Positions 12,743 to 23,745 of a stretch of DNA of 64,000 nt are shown in pieces. The stretch comes from Nemertoderma westbladi (Eukaryota > Xenacoelomorpha > Nemertodermatida > Nemertodermatidae): contig JAUCBJ010001621.1 of the NCBI GenBank assembly GCA_032718475.1, positions 31,492 to 95,491 of the forward strand. The letters are read 5' to 3'. Positions within the stretch are counted from its first letter, which is position 1; each line of letters opens with the position of its first letter. Under the pieces are notes generated by a model. It did not search any database. It saw nothing but the letters and a program-made list of their open reading frames with translations, and was not told the DNA's origin. The translations under genes and the position numbers were made by a program.

Positions 12743-13916
12743 TTTTTATTTTTACATGAATTTTTTACAATTTTTATTCTAACGGTATTTATTCTACGGT
12801 GGGTCTAAATCGGATATAATGGAATTTTTGTGGAACAAATTCTTAAATTAGATATAAAATAATACCGGTAACTAATAAATAACTTAGTATATTTACAGTA
12901 TAAATACAGGATATCATAAATAAATTACTGTTTTAAATACATTACATGCAGACATAAACTACCATTAACAAAAAAATAAAATAATTTCAAAATACATATT
13001 TTTAGACACAAATAATTTATTCTCTGAACAAAAAAATAGTGAAAAAGTAAAAGATATTGAAAGGAATAACAAACAGGCTGACAGGTTACAAACAGACAAA
13101 GACGCAGGCTTTTCTAATCAAAACAAAAAACGCTCTTGCGTTACCAATTGAGGGAAGCTTGAGAAAATAGTAACTATATTCATTTTGGGAAAATCATATT
13201 TAATTTGGGAAATTAATAGGCCTACCCATTTTGTTGTTTTGTGTAAATAAAAAACCCCAAAAAAATTATAGGGAAATTAAAACAATATTTTGGGCAAATT
13301 ATATATTATTTTGGCAGATTTGGTCTAACTTTATAATTTGGGAAGTACTTAGTATAATAAATAATACGAAATACAAAAATAATACGGTACCGGCAGACCG
13401 GTATTAGATTTAGAGGGTCAGGGTCTGGGGGTAGATTGTATTTATATTGGGTATGTAAATCATTAAATTTGGGGCTATAGAAATTTAAATTATATTACTT
13501 TTTATAGGTATATTTTTTTATTATTAGAGGCCTGTATTCCTGTATTCACTATAATACTGATATATGCGGAGACAAACCTCAAATATTATTACAAATTTAA
13601 TCTTATGCAATACTGGTACGTATACTACTGTAGGCCCTACTATTAATTTTTGTAGACAATAATTTAGAATCTATAAATCAAACTGAATGACAAAATATAT
13701 AATCTAATACTAAAAAAAGATAATATTTTAATTTAAATATTTTAATAAGAATTTATCAGTTTACCACTATATTACCGGTTTTTATTTATATACCGGTAAG
13801 GCAGTAAGGTGTACCGCCGTACCGCTACCGGTAGGCCCACCATTCTGCTCGTCAAGTTAATTGATATATATTACTTATTTCAGTATTTAGGATATTGTTT
13901 TTTATTTTAATATAAC
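12743..13916. other. AT-rich unique DNA, no gene seen
   Basis: Very AT-rich, with scattered TACCGGTA palindromes (for example near 12865, 13793 and 13829) and a GGGTCTGGGGGT patch near 13430. No open frame longer than noise and no RNA gene was recognised. Confidence 0.6.
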
Positions 13917-14170
13917 ATGTGAATTTGAGGGCGACGGTTCGATTCCCGCAGGGGGACCAGGTTTTCGTTTCGAAACGAATGCTTTAAAGGAACGAGCCAG
14001 GGAGAAGGGGTCAGCCTTATATCCATCCTTAAATGGCGGCCAAATAAGTACGAGTTTCCTCTGGGGAGTATAATAGTTCTGGGGGGATGGGAGCCGCGGA
14101 AATATTCGTCAGACTTTGTGCGTAATCCATGGCCCAACGGCCAAGAAAAACTTTGCTATATAATTGTGAT
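13917..14170 (+). repeat. tRNA-derived SINE, copy 1 (5'-truncated)
   Basis: It contains a good RNA polymerase III B box, GGTTCGATTCC, at 13936-13946. A conserved body follows: CCTTAAATGGC, then GAGTTTCCTCTGGGGAGTA, then GTTCTGGGGG, then GACTTTGTGCGTAA. The same body occurs at 31285-31540 and, inverted, at 16255-16570. The A box is missing here, so the head is incomplete. Confidence 0.8.
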
Positions 14171-15430
14171 GTATTGTTAGAAATTACACTAGGTCCTATG
14201 TATCTTATACAGTATGCTTTTAGCAGGGGCAAGCTGGCAAGTGAGAGCAGGGAGTGCTAATATACTAATGAAATAAATACACAATAGGTCTACACGATTG
14301 CAAATTATCTAAACATCAGTTGAATGAAACTTGCCTAATGACAAGGAATTATTTCGATATGATTTGTTATGGAATTGAGGTATCGCTACTTAATAAAAAG
14401 ATAATATTATTCTGAATTAAGATGAGAATAAAATTATTATTTTAATTCAATTAAAAAAAACTGTGATAGGACTTTATATCACTGAATATATATGGTCTGA
14501 AATTACTGATAATAAGAATATCAAGTATTATAAAGCAATGCTACTACTGTACTAGTGACGAAATTATTACTTTCTTTCAATATATTTCACAATTTGTTGA
14601 TTTATCAAATAAATAATTCGTTGATAAAAGTAATTGGAAGTTTAACTTTTTATTCTTAAACTTGAGTACAGGATTTACTAATACCCTACTGAGATGTACT
14701 GTAAGATAGGCTGATAGGGAAGGCAATAAAGGCATTGCTTATTAAAGTAATAAGAGCTTCCCCAAACCAAATTATTGGTTATAAAGCTGCTAGGAGCAGT
14801 TTCAAATGGAAATCCCAAGCCAATGCCAATAACATACTCCACCACAATAACTTGGCTTACTGGGTTGAGAGGAACTGTCTGTTATAGTCAGGTAGACTAC
14901 TACTTTATACAACGCAGACAGACTGCATATCAGCCTGTGGTTAATTCGTTTAGGCAGTCAGCAAAGGTTACATTAGAGCAACGTCAGACACTACAGATGC
15001 TACTATAAAAGTAGGCCTCCTACCTGCTTGGTTGATTGGCTGGTGGGACAGACTGAAGCCATATTAACTAGTCTTAGAATCCCATAAAAATCCTGTGCCA
15101 TAAATTCTAGTATCTATATTACTATATTGGATTAATAGCCATTACCCTGCCTTCCCTCAGTAATTGCGTGTTTTATTTGATCTAGTATACCAAAGCAATG
15201 TAAAACCAATGTAAACACTCTATCATTATTACTTATCGCTGGGAGCTAGTCCAGAATATATAATTATTTAATTCTCTTGAAAAGTACCCATAAAGAAAAA
15301 GATTCGACGATGTGTTCTGTATATACACCATGTCCTGGAGCTGGAAAATATTGTCGTTATTCATGTACCTAGCCCCCCTCCAAATTTTTCCTTTCTACAG
15401 ATATAACTGTCCCAGCCGGTTCCCCCAAGC
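14171..15430. other. no gene seen
   Basis: AT-rich sequence with short spurious frames only. I see no homology to the elements nearby. Confidence 0.5.
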
Positions 15431-15676
15431 TTGACACTAGAACAAAGTCGCCTCTGCTTTGCAGGACATTGCTTTCGCCGTGAGGACCAGCCAGTGTATA
15501 ATCTTGTGCTTTGGCAGCCTCATGGAGTGAATAAGCCTGGTGGACAGCCCATGACTTTCTTGAGTCGCATCTTAAAGGACACTGGCCTTGAAGATGCGGA
15601 TGATCTAGCAAATGTCATGGGTGATAGGGAGTTGCGGCGGCGTAATTTTGTCGACAAGCCGGAACAGCATTCTTAA
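15431..15676 (+). pseudogene. LINE ORF2 C-terminal fragment (LINE D family)
   Basis: About 80 codons resemble the extreme C-terminus of a non-LTR retrotransposon ORF2: RLCFAGHCFRRED, LVLWQP, KDTGLEDADDL, and a stop at 15676. The LINE at 52843-54293 ends with the matching order (RLRFSGHC, LLLWQPTHGKR, then DTGLGRNE in another frame). Both are followed by a CCTAGTAGTA-type 3' tail (here about 15704-15720). Everything upstream of the fragment is missing, as in 5'-truncated LINE insertions. Confidence 0.7.
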
Positions 15677-16189
15677 AAATACAGCTGCAATGCAGCATGC
15701 CGATCCTAGTAGTATTAGTAGTTTAGCTCAGAAAGTGATCTTTTGCATCCCGAATTTACAAGAATTAATTATTTCAAAATGGTCTTAAAATCTTTCACCA
15801 CGGGCACACAGGTAAATGCCGGTGTGGGGGGTATCCGGTGGGAAGTGTCCTACTTGGGCGCGGGGGGGGGGGGGGGGGAGTGTCTTAGATCCGAAACCAA
15901 ATTTTAACTTGGAAAAATAGTGGTTGTGTCAGGTCTGCGTCATTTAAGGCGCAATAATTGAAAAATCATATTACTTAAACAGTTAAAGAATGCTGGCTAT
16001 CCATAACTATAACACAGTAATTAAATGTAGCAAGCTCCTTTCTTTAATATCATTTATATTATTCTTCATATCATATCATATCATATTATACTAAACACTT
16101 CCAATATTTGAAAGGACAAATTACTTGAAATCACTCAGTTAAGCTATTGTATTGCTTTGTTTACAGCTGACTGCTGTGTCCAATAGATT
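15677..16189. other. no gene; homopolymer and microsatellite
   Basis: It contains a run of 17 G (15862-15878) and an ATATC microsatellite (about 16066-16090). Nothing coding was seen. Confidence 0.6.
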
Positions 16190-16235
16190 GCAGGGCCGGT
16201 ACTCAATCAACTGAGCTACCCTGCGCCTGCATTCG
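16190..16235 (-). repeat. tRNA-like 5' half (A box only)
   Basis: On the minus strand the sequence contains GGGTAGCTCAGTTGATTGAG, a tRNA-like D-arm/A box. No B box or acceptor 3' half follows at tRNA spacing. It is therefore a tRNA or SINE fragment rather than a working tRNA gene. Confidence 0.5.
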
Positions 16236-16254
16236 ATATACTATCGAATGACCG

Positions 16255-16570
16255 ATTATTATTCTTATTTTTTTCAAGTCCCGCGTAACACACTGATTAC
16301 GTGGGTCGCACTCACCGCACGTACCAACTGATACGACTTATTTCGCGATCCCCCCTAGAACTATACTCGCCAGAGGAAACTCCCCTGCTCATTCAGCTAC
16401 ACAATTTAAGGATGAAAGACAGTGTTGCGCCCTGGCTAGACTTTTAAAACTTTCGTGCCTACACGAAAACTTCCCCGGGCCCCATGGGGGAATCGAACCC
16501 ACGACCTCGGAGAGATGTGAATTGTGAGCTGAGAGGCAACGGATTTATAACCACTACGACAAGGTGGGAC
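16255..16570 (-). repeat. tRNA-derived SINE, copy 3 (nearly full length)
   Basis: Read on the minus strand from about 16570, a tRNA-like head has an A-box region (CGTAGTGGTTATAAATCC) and a B box (GGTTCGATTCC, plus positions 16489-16499). The shared body follows: CATCCTTAAATTG, GAATGAGCAGGGGAGTTTCCTC, GAGTATAGTTCTAGGGGGGA. It ends in an A-rich tail near 16260. This is the most complete of the three copies and defines a family of about 310 bp. Confidence 0.8.
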
Positions 16571-17610
16571 TTGAGCTTTCGAAAATAAAAAAAAAACGTT
16601 AAAACGAATAAGTAAAGAGAAGATGAATAAACTATATAATTTCGACGGAAAGTAAAATTTAGTTGAAACTAGGTTTGGGTACCGGTATGATACTCTTTCC
16701 TGCATTTATCTTTTAACACGGTTTCGTTTATATTTCTTGAATGAAACTATGAACTATGAAGATAAATTACATTAAACTAAAGTTTGTCCGCTCCGAATTT
16801 TGGTAAATCCCACCAATTAGTTAGTTAACTTAAAAATGTCGCTATTTAGCTAAGAGAAGGATCCGCTAAATATATTTTTATTTACTTTTTTTTTGTTAAA
16901 TTGTTAAGAGAAAATGTAGAATTTAATTAATAAAAGTAGTTTGCGATTTTTACATTTTCCAACCTACGGAGTCTGTTCTCGTAATGTTTAATGTTTTAAC
17001 GTAATTTTCGACCCCGAGAAGCATGCACATTACATGTAAAAAATCTAGTTATTGTAGTACTTAATTAAATATGAAAATTAATAAGTGTGCAGTGAAACTC
17101 TGTGAAGATGGCATGCAATCGAGTAGACCCATTATAACAGCCACCAAGTGCACATAGTTCGAAATACATACGATCCTATAGAGAGAGCATAGAGCTAAGA
17201 TTAGTAGTGACATTACTACATTAGCATATAGTAACATACATAGAATCCAACACTTGACTTTGACATATAATTATTACATTTATTTTATTTCATCAAATTT
17301 CACCAGGATTGAAGTTGTACAACAAGTCAGGCTGAATTAAATATCAAGAACTGCATTTAACTTTATTTTAAGTTAATGATCCTCAAGAAAGAGAGTGATT
17401 ATATGTCGGGATATTTGGGAATTAAAAATGGCAAAACGGCAGATTACTTAATTTCATTTTGGCATCTTGGACAAGTTTTACACTTTAACTAAGTGTTATT
17501 AGTCAAATAATAAGTTATGGAAACAACAAATATTTGTCGCAAAATTTAATAACAAGAAATTATCATCAACCAGCACAGAATGACAATTAAACAGGAACCT
17601 ACGTATAAGT
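16571..17610. other. AT-rich spacer downstream of FAU, no gene seen
   Basis: AT-rich sequence lying 3' of FAU, which is transcribed toward it. An ATTAAA near 17545-17555 (minus strand) could serve as its polyadenylation signal. No other gene was recognised. Confidence 0.5.
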
Positions 17611-17720
17611 TGAGTTCGCGTTTGGTCCCCTCTGGCCCACTACCTGGGAGTGTGTGTAAGTTCGCATTAGGCCCCCCTCTCCCCCATATCTAGGAGGGTC
17701 TATGAGTTCGCATTCGGTCC
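17611..17720 (-). repeat. 46-bp tandem repeat duplicating the FAU C-terminal codons
   Basis: The last six FAU codons (GPNANS, at 17703-17720) recur at 17657-17674 (GPNANL) and at 17611-17628 (GPNANS), exactly 46 bp apart each time. The intervening sequences are also related (CTCCTAGATATGGGGGAGAGG-like against CTCCCAGGTAGTGGGCCAGAGG-like). Only the copy nearest the gene is joined to a stop codon in frame. Since 46 is not a multiple of 3, the downstream copies are not a protein extension. Confidence 0.85.
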
Positions 17721-18098
17721 CTTCCTTCTACCGAAACTCTGGACAACGTTAACGAACCTCCGATTGTACTGTATCCGCCGTTTGGCCCGCCCGGTTTTGT
17801 GTTTTTTCTTTTCCTGCGCGTCCACCTTCGGCGTTTGGTTCTTTACCTTCCCGGCTCGCGCCAACGAGCCGTGCACTTTCCCACCCCTGAGTCGCAACGA
17901 CATGTCGACTGTACCGTGGTCCGATACCGAGGCGCCGACAGTCTGGTCGTCGTGTAGCGGTCGACCGTCGGCGACGAGAACAAAGTCGGATCCGGCGAAC
18001 CCCGAGAGCACAGCGAGGCGTTCCCGCAACGAGGAAACGAGATCGCATGAGTCAACCTCCTCGCACCAAACATCGTTAAATCGAACAAACAGTATCAT
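17700..18098 (-). CDS. FAU: FAU: ubiquitin-like (FUBI) / ribosomal protein eS30 fusion
   Basis: The product is 132 aa, against 133 in human FAU. Residues 1-74 are a ubiquitin-like fold starting MILFVRF and ending RLRGG; this family is known to be cleaved after the diglycine. The remaining 58 residues are eS30, a small 40S-subunit protein, recognised from [18 protein letters not shown], the lysine-rich [13 protein letters not shown], and YNRRFVNVV...GPNANS. The tail RLRGG is closer to ubiquitin than the GRMLGG of human FUBI. The coding region is a single uninterrupted exon and clearly more GC-rich than its surroundings. An intact frame with conservative changes argues for a working gene, but an intact retrocopy cannot be excluded. 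AG directly precedes the ATG, consistent with a splice acceptor. Confidence 0.95.
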   Translation of the reverse strand: MILFVRFNDVWCEEVDSCDLVSSLRERLAVLSGFAGSDFVLVADGRPLHDDQTVGASVSDHGTVDMSLRLRGGKVHGSLARAGKVKNQTPKVDAQEKKKHKTGRAKRRIQYNRRFVNVVQSFGRRKGPNANS

Positions 18099-18150
18099 CT
18101 AAAATGAGTCAAAACAACACGAATCATCACTTACCGGTATGTGGCAAAAG
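18099..18150 (-). promoter_or_regulatory. FAU: candidate 5'TOP start and 36-nt 5'UTR intron of FAU
   Basis: Read on the minus strand, CTTTTGCCACATACCG (18150 to 18135) begins with a terminal-oligopyrimidine-like CTTTTGCC, typical of ribosomal-protein mRNAs. It is followed at once by a consensus donor GTAAGT (18134 to 18129), and a TTTTAG acceptor ends at 18099, next to the start codon. Splicing would remove 36 nt, including an upstream ATG whose short frame overlaps the FAU start. A 36-nt intron is extremely short for an animal. The same acceptor could instead receive a trans-spliced leader. All of this is inference from motifs. Confidence 0.4.
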
Positions 18151-18537
18151 TACTACTGCTGTATTGTACTATTTATTTCAGAGTGCAAGCGGAAAGGAAA
18201 GGTACGGTACCTAGTACTGTAGTACCCAGGTACCGTAATTAATATTGTAATATTATCTTATGCTGTTATGTTTGAGAATCAGTGAATTGTTGGGTATCAG
18301 ATGGGTTGGGAAATCAAATTGAACATAATTTTATACGCTCAAAATTAAAATAGTAATTCAATATGCAATAATAACATAATTTGGTGCGAATTTTTATACC
18401 GGTAGTTTAGCGCGAATATTGGAAAAGGCTGAAAGGTTGAAAATATCCCGATCGGGATAGCGGATAGGGAACCCTAGGCCTACAGTACTGGCTGACTGGC
18501 CGTAGCTGCGTAGGTAGAGTCTATCATCTATTGCAAT

Positions 18538-19824
18538 CAGGGTTGGCAACCAATGGTTTTTCTCACCATTGGTTTTTTATGGTTTTTTGGTTTAACCAAC
18601 TTTTAAAAAAAGGCGAAAAAATTGGTTTTTTATGGTTTTTCATAAAATTTTACAATTAAAGCTGTAAATAATATAAAGCAGACTGGTAGTCGCGTTTCTT
18701 TTTCATTTTGCACTGTTACATGTAGAATTAAAAAATTTCACTCACTTTGAGTTTTGCTCTCGTTTCTTTTTCATTTTGCACTGTTAGAAGGAAAAAATTT
18801 CGCTCACTTTGAGTTTTGCTCGCGTTTCTTTATCTTATCATTTTGCACTGTTCAGTTCAGCTGTTAGAATGAAAAAATTTCGAACACTTTGAGTTTTGCT
18901 CGCGTTTCTTTTTCAATTTGCACTGTTACATATGTAGAATGAAAAAACTTCACTCACTTTGAGTTTTGCTCGCGTTTCTTTTTCAATTTGCACTGTTACA
19001 TATGTAGAATGAAAAAACTTCACTCACTTTGAGTTTTGCTCTCGTTTCTTTTTCATTTTGCACTGTTAGAAGGAAAAAATTTCGCTCACTTTGAGTTTTG
19101 CTCGTGTTTCTTTATCTTATCATTTTGCACTGTTCAGCTGTTAGAATGGACAAATTTCTCTCACTTTGAGTTTTGCTCGCGTTTCTTTTTCATCTGTTCA
19201 ATTTGCAATGTTAATTTAATGAAAAGGTTTTGCTCGCTTCGCTGGTGTATGTTTCTCGTTTACATTGTTAAAATGTGGTGTGCGCGTTTTTTTCGGTGCA
19301 TGCGCGGTATATTGTGTATTGTCCAATATTGCGCGGCTGAAAAATTGTGCGCAGGCGTTGTGCGCGGTTCAGTGGTGGTTTGCACTTTGCAGCCTGGCGT
19401 GCAGTGGAGCAGTGCAGACGTCTGGACGTTGGTATGTATTTTTACGTTGTATATTGTTAGTATTTTGTCACATGCTGACATGGGCTGATGGGTTGGATGA
19501 GATGAGAGTAAGGCTGTAAGGAAGGACAGAACAGAACAGCAGAAGAAACGCTTCAAACCAGCATACTGTATGTGGCGTGGCCTTATTCAGTTATTCCAGC
19601 TGTCCAGTATTTTGTTCTATTGGGCAAGCGCAAGGGTTGTACTGTCTGACTGTTGTATGTCTGTATGTAGGCCCTACATTTGTATGTATTGCTGTATTTG
19701 ATTTAATTAAACCACAGAAAAACCATAAAAAACCATAAAAAACCGAAAAAAACCATAAAAAACCAAACAATAAAACCAAAACCAAAAATTTTTTTTCAAA
19801 AAACCATGGTTTTTGCCATCCCTG
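18538..19824. mobile_element. non-autonomous hAT-type DNA transposon
   Basis: The terminal inverted repeats are CAGGGTTGGCAACC on the left and, inverted, CAGGGATGGCAAAAACC on the right, matching the CAGGG-TGGCAA ends of hAT elements. A perfect 8-bp target duplication ATTGCAAT flanks it at 18530-18537 and 19825-19832. Subterminal motifs (TTTTTTATGGTTTTTTGG on the left, repeated AACCATAAAA on the right) are mutually inverted. There is no transposase frame, so it depends on an enzyme in trans. The centre is a degenerate tandem array. Confidence 0.9.
18685..19205. repeat. 70-bp class tandem array inside the hAT element
   Basis: About seven copies of a unit of roughly 60-80 bp contain TTCACTCACTTTGAGTTTTGCTC and TTTGCACTGTTA segments. 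Two copies (starting 18901 and 18971) have a 70-bp period and are nearly identical. The others differ by indels. Short open frames running through this array are products of the repeat. Confidence 0.85.
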
Positions 19825-19832
19825 ATTGCAAT

Positions 19833-20663
19833 ATTACCGGTAATTTGGACAGTACATTTTCTCTGGGGTACCGCACCCGCACCTCACACCTCAATCAGTC
19901 AATTTATAGCATAGCTGCATAGTGTTGGCGCGGCGCACCTTCCACATTCAATGCTTCAAATATTACCTGGCTGCATGGCGCGGCGCGATCTTCATAGGCT
20001 AATGCAGTAATGTCTGGAGCACTATCCAACGCACTTTTTGCTGTTTTGTAAGGCAAAGGCAGTGAGGAGTCCACTACGCACTAGGGTTTGTACGTACCGG
20101 TCTGCCGGTACCGGTAGGCCCTACCTGCCTACTGTACTGTTCTGTTGTGGGCCTATACCATACAGCCATATACAGCTATAGCTGTACATATTACTGTATT
20201 ACAGTATTACTCACCTTGCACCTTGCCTGCCTTGCTGCCTTGTGCTGTTGCAGTGTTGTGGCTTCTGGCCTTGTATATTTGCAGATTTGTCCTTAAATCA
20301 GTCGGTCAGTACATAAGCAGGTAGGAGTACAGGCAGACAGGAGTAGGCAGGTAGGGCTACTGCAGTAAATCCAGCAAAAAATAGGCGCTCAATACCGATA
20401 CTCTGGTACTATCAGACTATAACATATAATCATGTACAGATGTTACAGTAATGCGGGCTACTCAGCTGTACAGTGACAGTCAGAGTATCTCAGTACAGCA
20501 CTTAGTACAGCAGTAGGCCTAATGCTGTAATGCTATTTGGCTGTTAGTTTCTGTACTGAACTCGGAACTGATACTGTGATAGGTAGATCAGTACTGCAGT
20601 AGATTCTAGATTGCAGGATTGGTTTGGTCGCGATTGTTGATTGACGGTGCCGGTGTCACAAGG
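19833..20663. other. no gene; short-motif-rich DNA
   Basis: It is dense in TACCGGTA, CTGTACTG and CAGTACAGTA-like words (for example 20094-20115), with no coding frame or recognisable element. Confidence 0.5.
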
Positions 20664-21602
20664 AAATCAGCCCCCCCTAGAATATGCCCCCCCTGCCCCC
20701 GGGGCATTATTTCCTAGGATATTATGTCCCCCCGGGCAATTTTTCCTAGGAAATTTAGCCCGGGGGGGCATTTTCTCCTTAGGAAATAATGCCTCCCCTC
20801 AGGAAAATTAGCCCCCCTCAAAAGTCTGAAAACTGGTACGATACCGGTCTGCTGGTAGCCATTTTTAATTTTAATCTACCAATTGCAGAACTTGTAATAC
20901 AGTAATAGTTGGACTGTTGGAAGAATAGTACGGTACCGGTCTGCCGGTAGGTAAGCAGGTAAGGCAGTAAGGGATGTAGAACAGCATACTGAAGTATCTA
21001 AGTCAGTAGGCTACTGTAGTCTGGTAGTAAGTACTGGTATAACAGCAGTGCGAGTGTGTGGTGTTGTGTGGGCGCCGAGCAGCTCCAAGCTTTTTTAAGT
21101 CTGTAACCTGCTCCTTTCCCTGATTTGGTAAAGTGATTGTTTATTGTTTTGGATAGAAAATCCCGCCTCTGTAACCTGCTCCTTTCTCTCAATTGGTAAT
21201 GTTATCGTTTATTGCAGTATTGTTTTGGTTAGAAAATCCCGTCTCTGTAACCTGCTCCTTTCCCTGATTTGCTAAAGTGACTGTTTATTGTTTTGGTTAG
21301 AAAATCCCGCCTATGTAACCTGCTCCTTTCCCTCAATTAGTTAAATGATCGTTTATTGTTTTGGTTAGAAAGGCCTGCCTCTGTAACCTGCTCCTTTCCT
21401 TCATTTGGTAAAGTGACTGTTTATTGTTTTGTATAATTTTTGTAAGTTTTAGTAGTAATAAGTTTTGTTTATTGTATAATTCAGGGGGGGGCATAATTTC
21501 CTAAGGGGGGCATTTTTTCCTAGGGAAATTTGCCCGGGGGGGCATTTTTTCCTAGGAAAATATGCCCCCCGGACACATTTCCCGGGGGGGCATATTTTCC
21601 TG
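20664..21602. mobile_element. G/C-rich foldback element 1
   Basis: The left arm (20664-20815) is C-rich, with GCCCCCC blocks separated by TTTCCTAGGAAA palindromes. The right arm (21481-21602) is its G-rich inverse, with GGGGGGCATTTTTTCCTAGG blocks. The arms could form a long imperfect hairpin around about 665 bp of loop. The loop holds the CTGCTCC minisatellite at 21104-21440. The arrangement is like foldback elements, but no transposase or clear target duplication was found. Confidence 0.55.
21100..21440. repeat. minisatellite, GTAACCTGCTCC unit (about 65-78 bp)
   Basis: About five copies of a unit beginning GTAACCTGCTCCTTTCC, followed by GTTTATTGTTTTGGTTAGAAA, start near 21104, 21169, 21247, 21315 and 21382. 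The same unit occurs again, as about three copies, at 29420-29600, so it is a dispersed minisatellite. Confidence 0.85.
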
Positions 21603-21664
21603 TTACATCGGTACTGCTGTACTGACTGTCTGGCTGTCTGGTGTACTGCACCATGTACTATCGC

Positions 21665-22321
21665 TTGGTCCATACCATTTATTTCGGGATGATCGTGATT
21701 TGTTTGGGGGTGGGGTTGCTCTATATATTCGAATTTCGTCAATGTATTCAGTTTCCAGGGTACAACAAGTTGACCTTGGTAATGTCATTTTCTCCGATTA
21801 TGTTTGTGCTGAAATTAATTTTCATAATGGCCGAAAGTTTGTAGTTACATTTATATACCGCTCTACCTCATCTACGGACATAAATAATGCTAGTTTACAT
21901 TTTCTTATTGATGCAATAAGTAGTTATACCAGCAATAATGAATTATTTTTACTGGGTGATTTCAATTTTCCTTATATAGATTGGGAGCAACTTGTTCTCA
22001 AACCACTTGCGAGACCCTTTGAGAGTGCATTTTTAAATTTTTTTTTAGATCGACATTTTACACAGCATGTCTATGAATTTACTAGGTTTTCGAATAATGG
22101 TTCAGATTCTACACTTGATTTATTTATATCTAAATCACACGATGCAGTTTCAGATGTCCGTGTATTTAGTCCCTGCCATTGGTAAATCAGATCATGGTAT
22201 TACATTTTGTAAACTTAATATAATGTGTATATCTGAACCCTTGATAACTCACCTTAGGTATGATACTGCTGATTACAATAGTTGGCGTGATTCATTGCGA
22301 GATATTGACTGGTCTGATAGG
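21665..22321 (+). pseudogene. LINE A endonuclease fragment
   Basis: The translation carries hallmarks of an APE-type endonuclease of a CR1/jockey-like LINE: FRDDRDLFGGGVALYIR, the NELFLLGDFNFPYIDW motif, and STLDLF. One frameshift near 22155-22185 moves the final SDHG active-site motif (GKSDHGITF) to another frame, which continues to about 22321. The 5' part of the endonuclease and any ORF1 are missing. It ends abruptly at the CTTATC-type tail of LINE B. The matching reverse transcriptase appears to resume at about 25788. Confidence 0.8.
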
Positions 22322-23745
22322 TAAGATAAGATAAGATAAGATAATTCTTTTATTCACAAATACTTCTAAGCCTTATCAGGGCTACGAAGGCAGTATACGC
22401 AATACATAGTACACGATACTGATAATTTAGGTGAATAAGCGTCTATAATCAAACAGCTGTCTTAGACAGACTGACTTACCTACGGTAGACCGCCTCGCCC
22501 TACATAAAGTATTAAAGGATTTTAATATACAGTAGATATTGCACAGAAAACATATTAATTTACCCATGCCTACTGTATGCTATACACAACACATACAGCG
22601 CATATACATACAGACAGCACATACACACACACATACATACAGTATTCTAATATACACACATATACAATAAAGGTACTACACAGAGCCGGGCTGCTATATA
22701 TATTATTGAAATCACAAAAAGGTATAACAAATAAAATTCAATTAACAAAAAGAATTAAAGATCTATGTAATTTCCTCCCGTTATACCTAGTTAATAAGTG
22801 TTTGTGTAGTTTAAATTTGTATGTTTGGAATTTTTTTATTTTGCGTATTGAAATAGGCAGGGCATTCCATTGTTTTATTAGGTATGTACTAATATTGTAG
22901 TGGCCCTGTGTACTTGTTGTGCGTGGAAGTTTCAGATTGTATGTTCTAGAATTTAATTGCGTATTGTTACGTTTTAAATACGGTAGCTCTAGGAGTTTGA
23001 ATGGTTTGCTTAAGTTATATATGTATCTAAATAAGAAAATTAGGCCGAAGAAGCTCCTATATTGAGAAAGTGTAGGTATTTTTGCCCTTTCTCGAAGTTC
23101 TGTCCCAGTAGAATCCCTTATTTTTTTTCCAAAAATTGTTCTCAAAGCCATATTTTGTATTTTTTCGTATTTGTATAATAACTTTTTGTAACCATGTCGA
23201 TTGTGGAGTGAGGTTAATAACATACAGCAGTAGTGGTGATGTGGCAAGACAAGCGATTTATATATATTGATTTTAGTTGAATTGGGTAGTTGGCCTTTTA
23301 TTTTTCGAATACAAGACAGTGCAATTGCCATTTTTTGAAGAGATTTTTCGATTTGTTCTTTCCAATTAAGGTATTTATTTATTAATACACCCAGATATTT
23401 TACTGTAGTGCTTTGTTCTATGGGAGGTGCATTGTCAATATTTAGTTTAATGTTATTAGTCTGTTCGTTGGGTTTTCGAGGTGATAGTAGTAAGTATTCT
23501 GTTTTTTCTGGGTTTAATTTCATCCTATTAGTGTTATAAATTGTCGACATTTTATTGATATTTACACTTAATAAATGGGTTGCTACATGTGGATCCTTAG
23601 CCGTCGTATATATTACAGTATCGTCAGCATATAAAATAATATTAGCAGAGTGTGATAGGTAGTTGGATAGGTTTACCGATTTATCTGCTGATGAGGCATG
23701 GATTATATTAAAATCTGAACTCTTAACTGGCCAAGATGTGTATGT
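22322..23745 (-). mobile_element. LINE B, 5'-truncated insertion with (TTATC)n tail
   Basis: Read on the minus strand it holds the C-terminal half of a reverse transcriptase, about 380 bp of 3' UTR, an AATAAA, and a short TTATC tandem tail (22322-22345 on the plus strand). Tandem-repeat tails and 5' truncation are normal for LINE insertions. Its 5' boundary abuts the GGGGCGAGCC repeat at 23746. It lies in opposite orientation to LINE A and separates that element's two halves. Confidence 0.8.
22738..23745 (-). pseudogene. LINE B reverse transcriptase, C-terminal half
   Basis: About 335 codons are open. The catalytic box NIILYADDTVIY is near the N-terminus, followed by KLNPEKTEYLLLSPRK, the KYLGVLINKYLNWKEQIE thumb-region motif and the usual LINE C-terminal segment ending at a stop at 22738. 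The fingers and first palm motifs, the endonuclease and ORF1 are absent because of 5' truncation at about 23735-23745. The frame has no internal stop, so the insertion is fairly young. The clade is not resolved beyond CR1/jockey-like. Confidence 0.8.

Noticed and set aside
16190-16570. True tRNA genes on the minus strand
   Set aside because: The first has only an A box; the second has A and B boxes but a SINE body and A-rich tail, and no tRNA acceptor closure.
17749-18102. Additional frames on both strands overlapping FAU
   Set aside because: GC-rich coding DNA leaves antisense and shifted frames open; only the FAU frame has homology.
19036-19556. Frames of 84-150 codons within the hAT element
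   Set aside because: They run through the internal tandem array and show no transposase motif.
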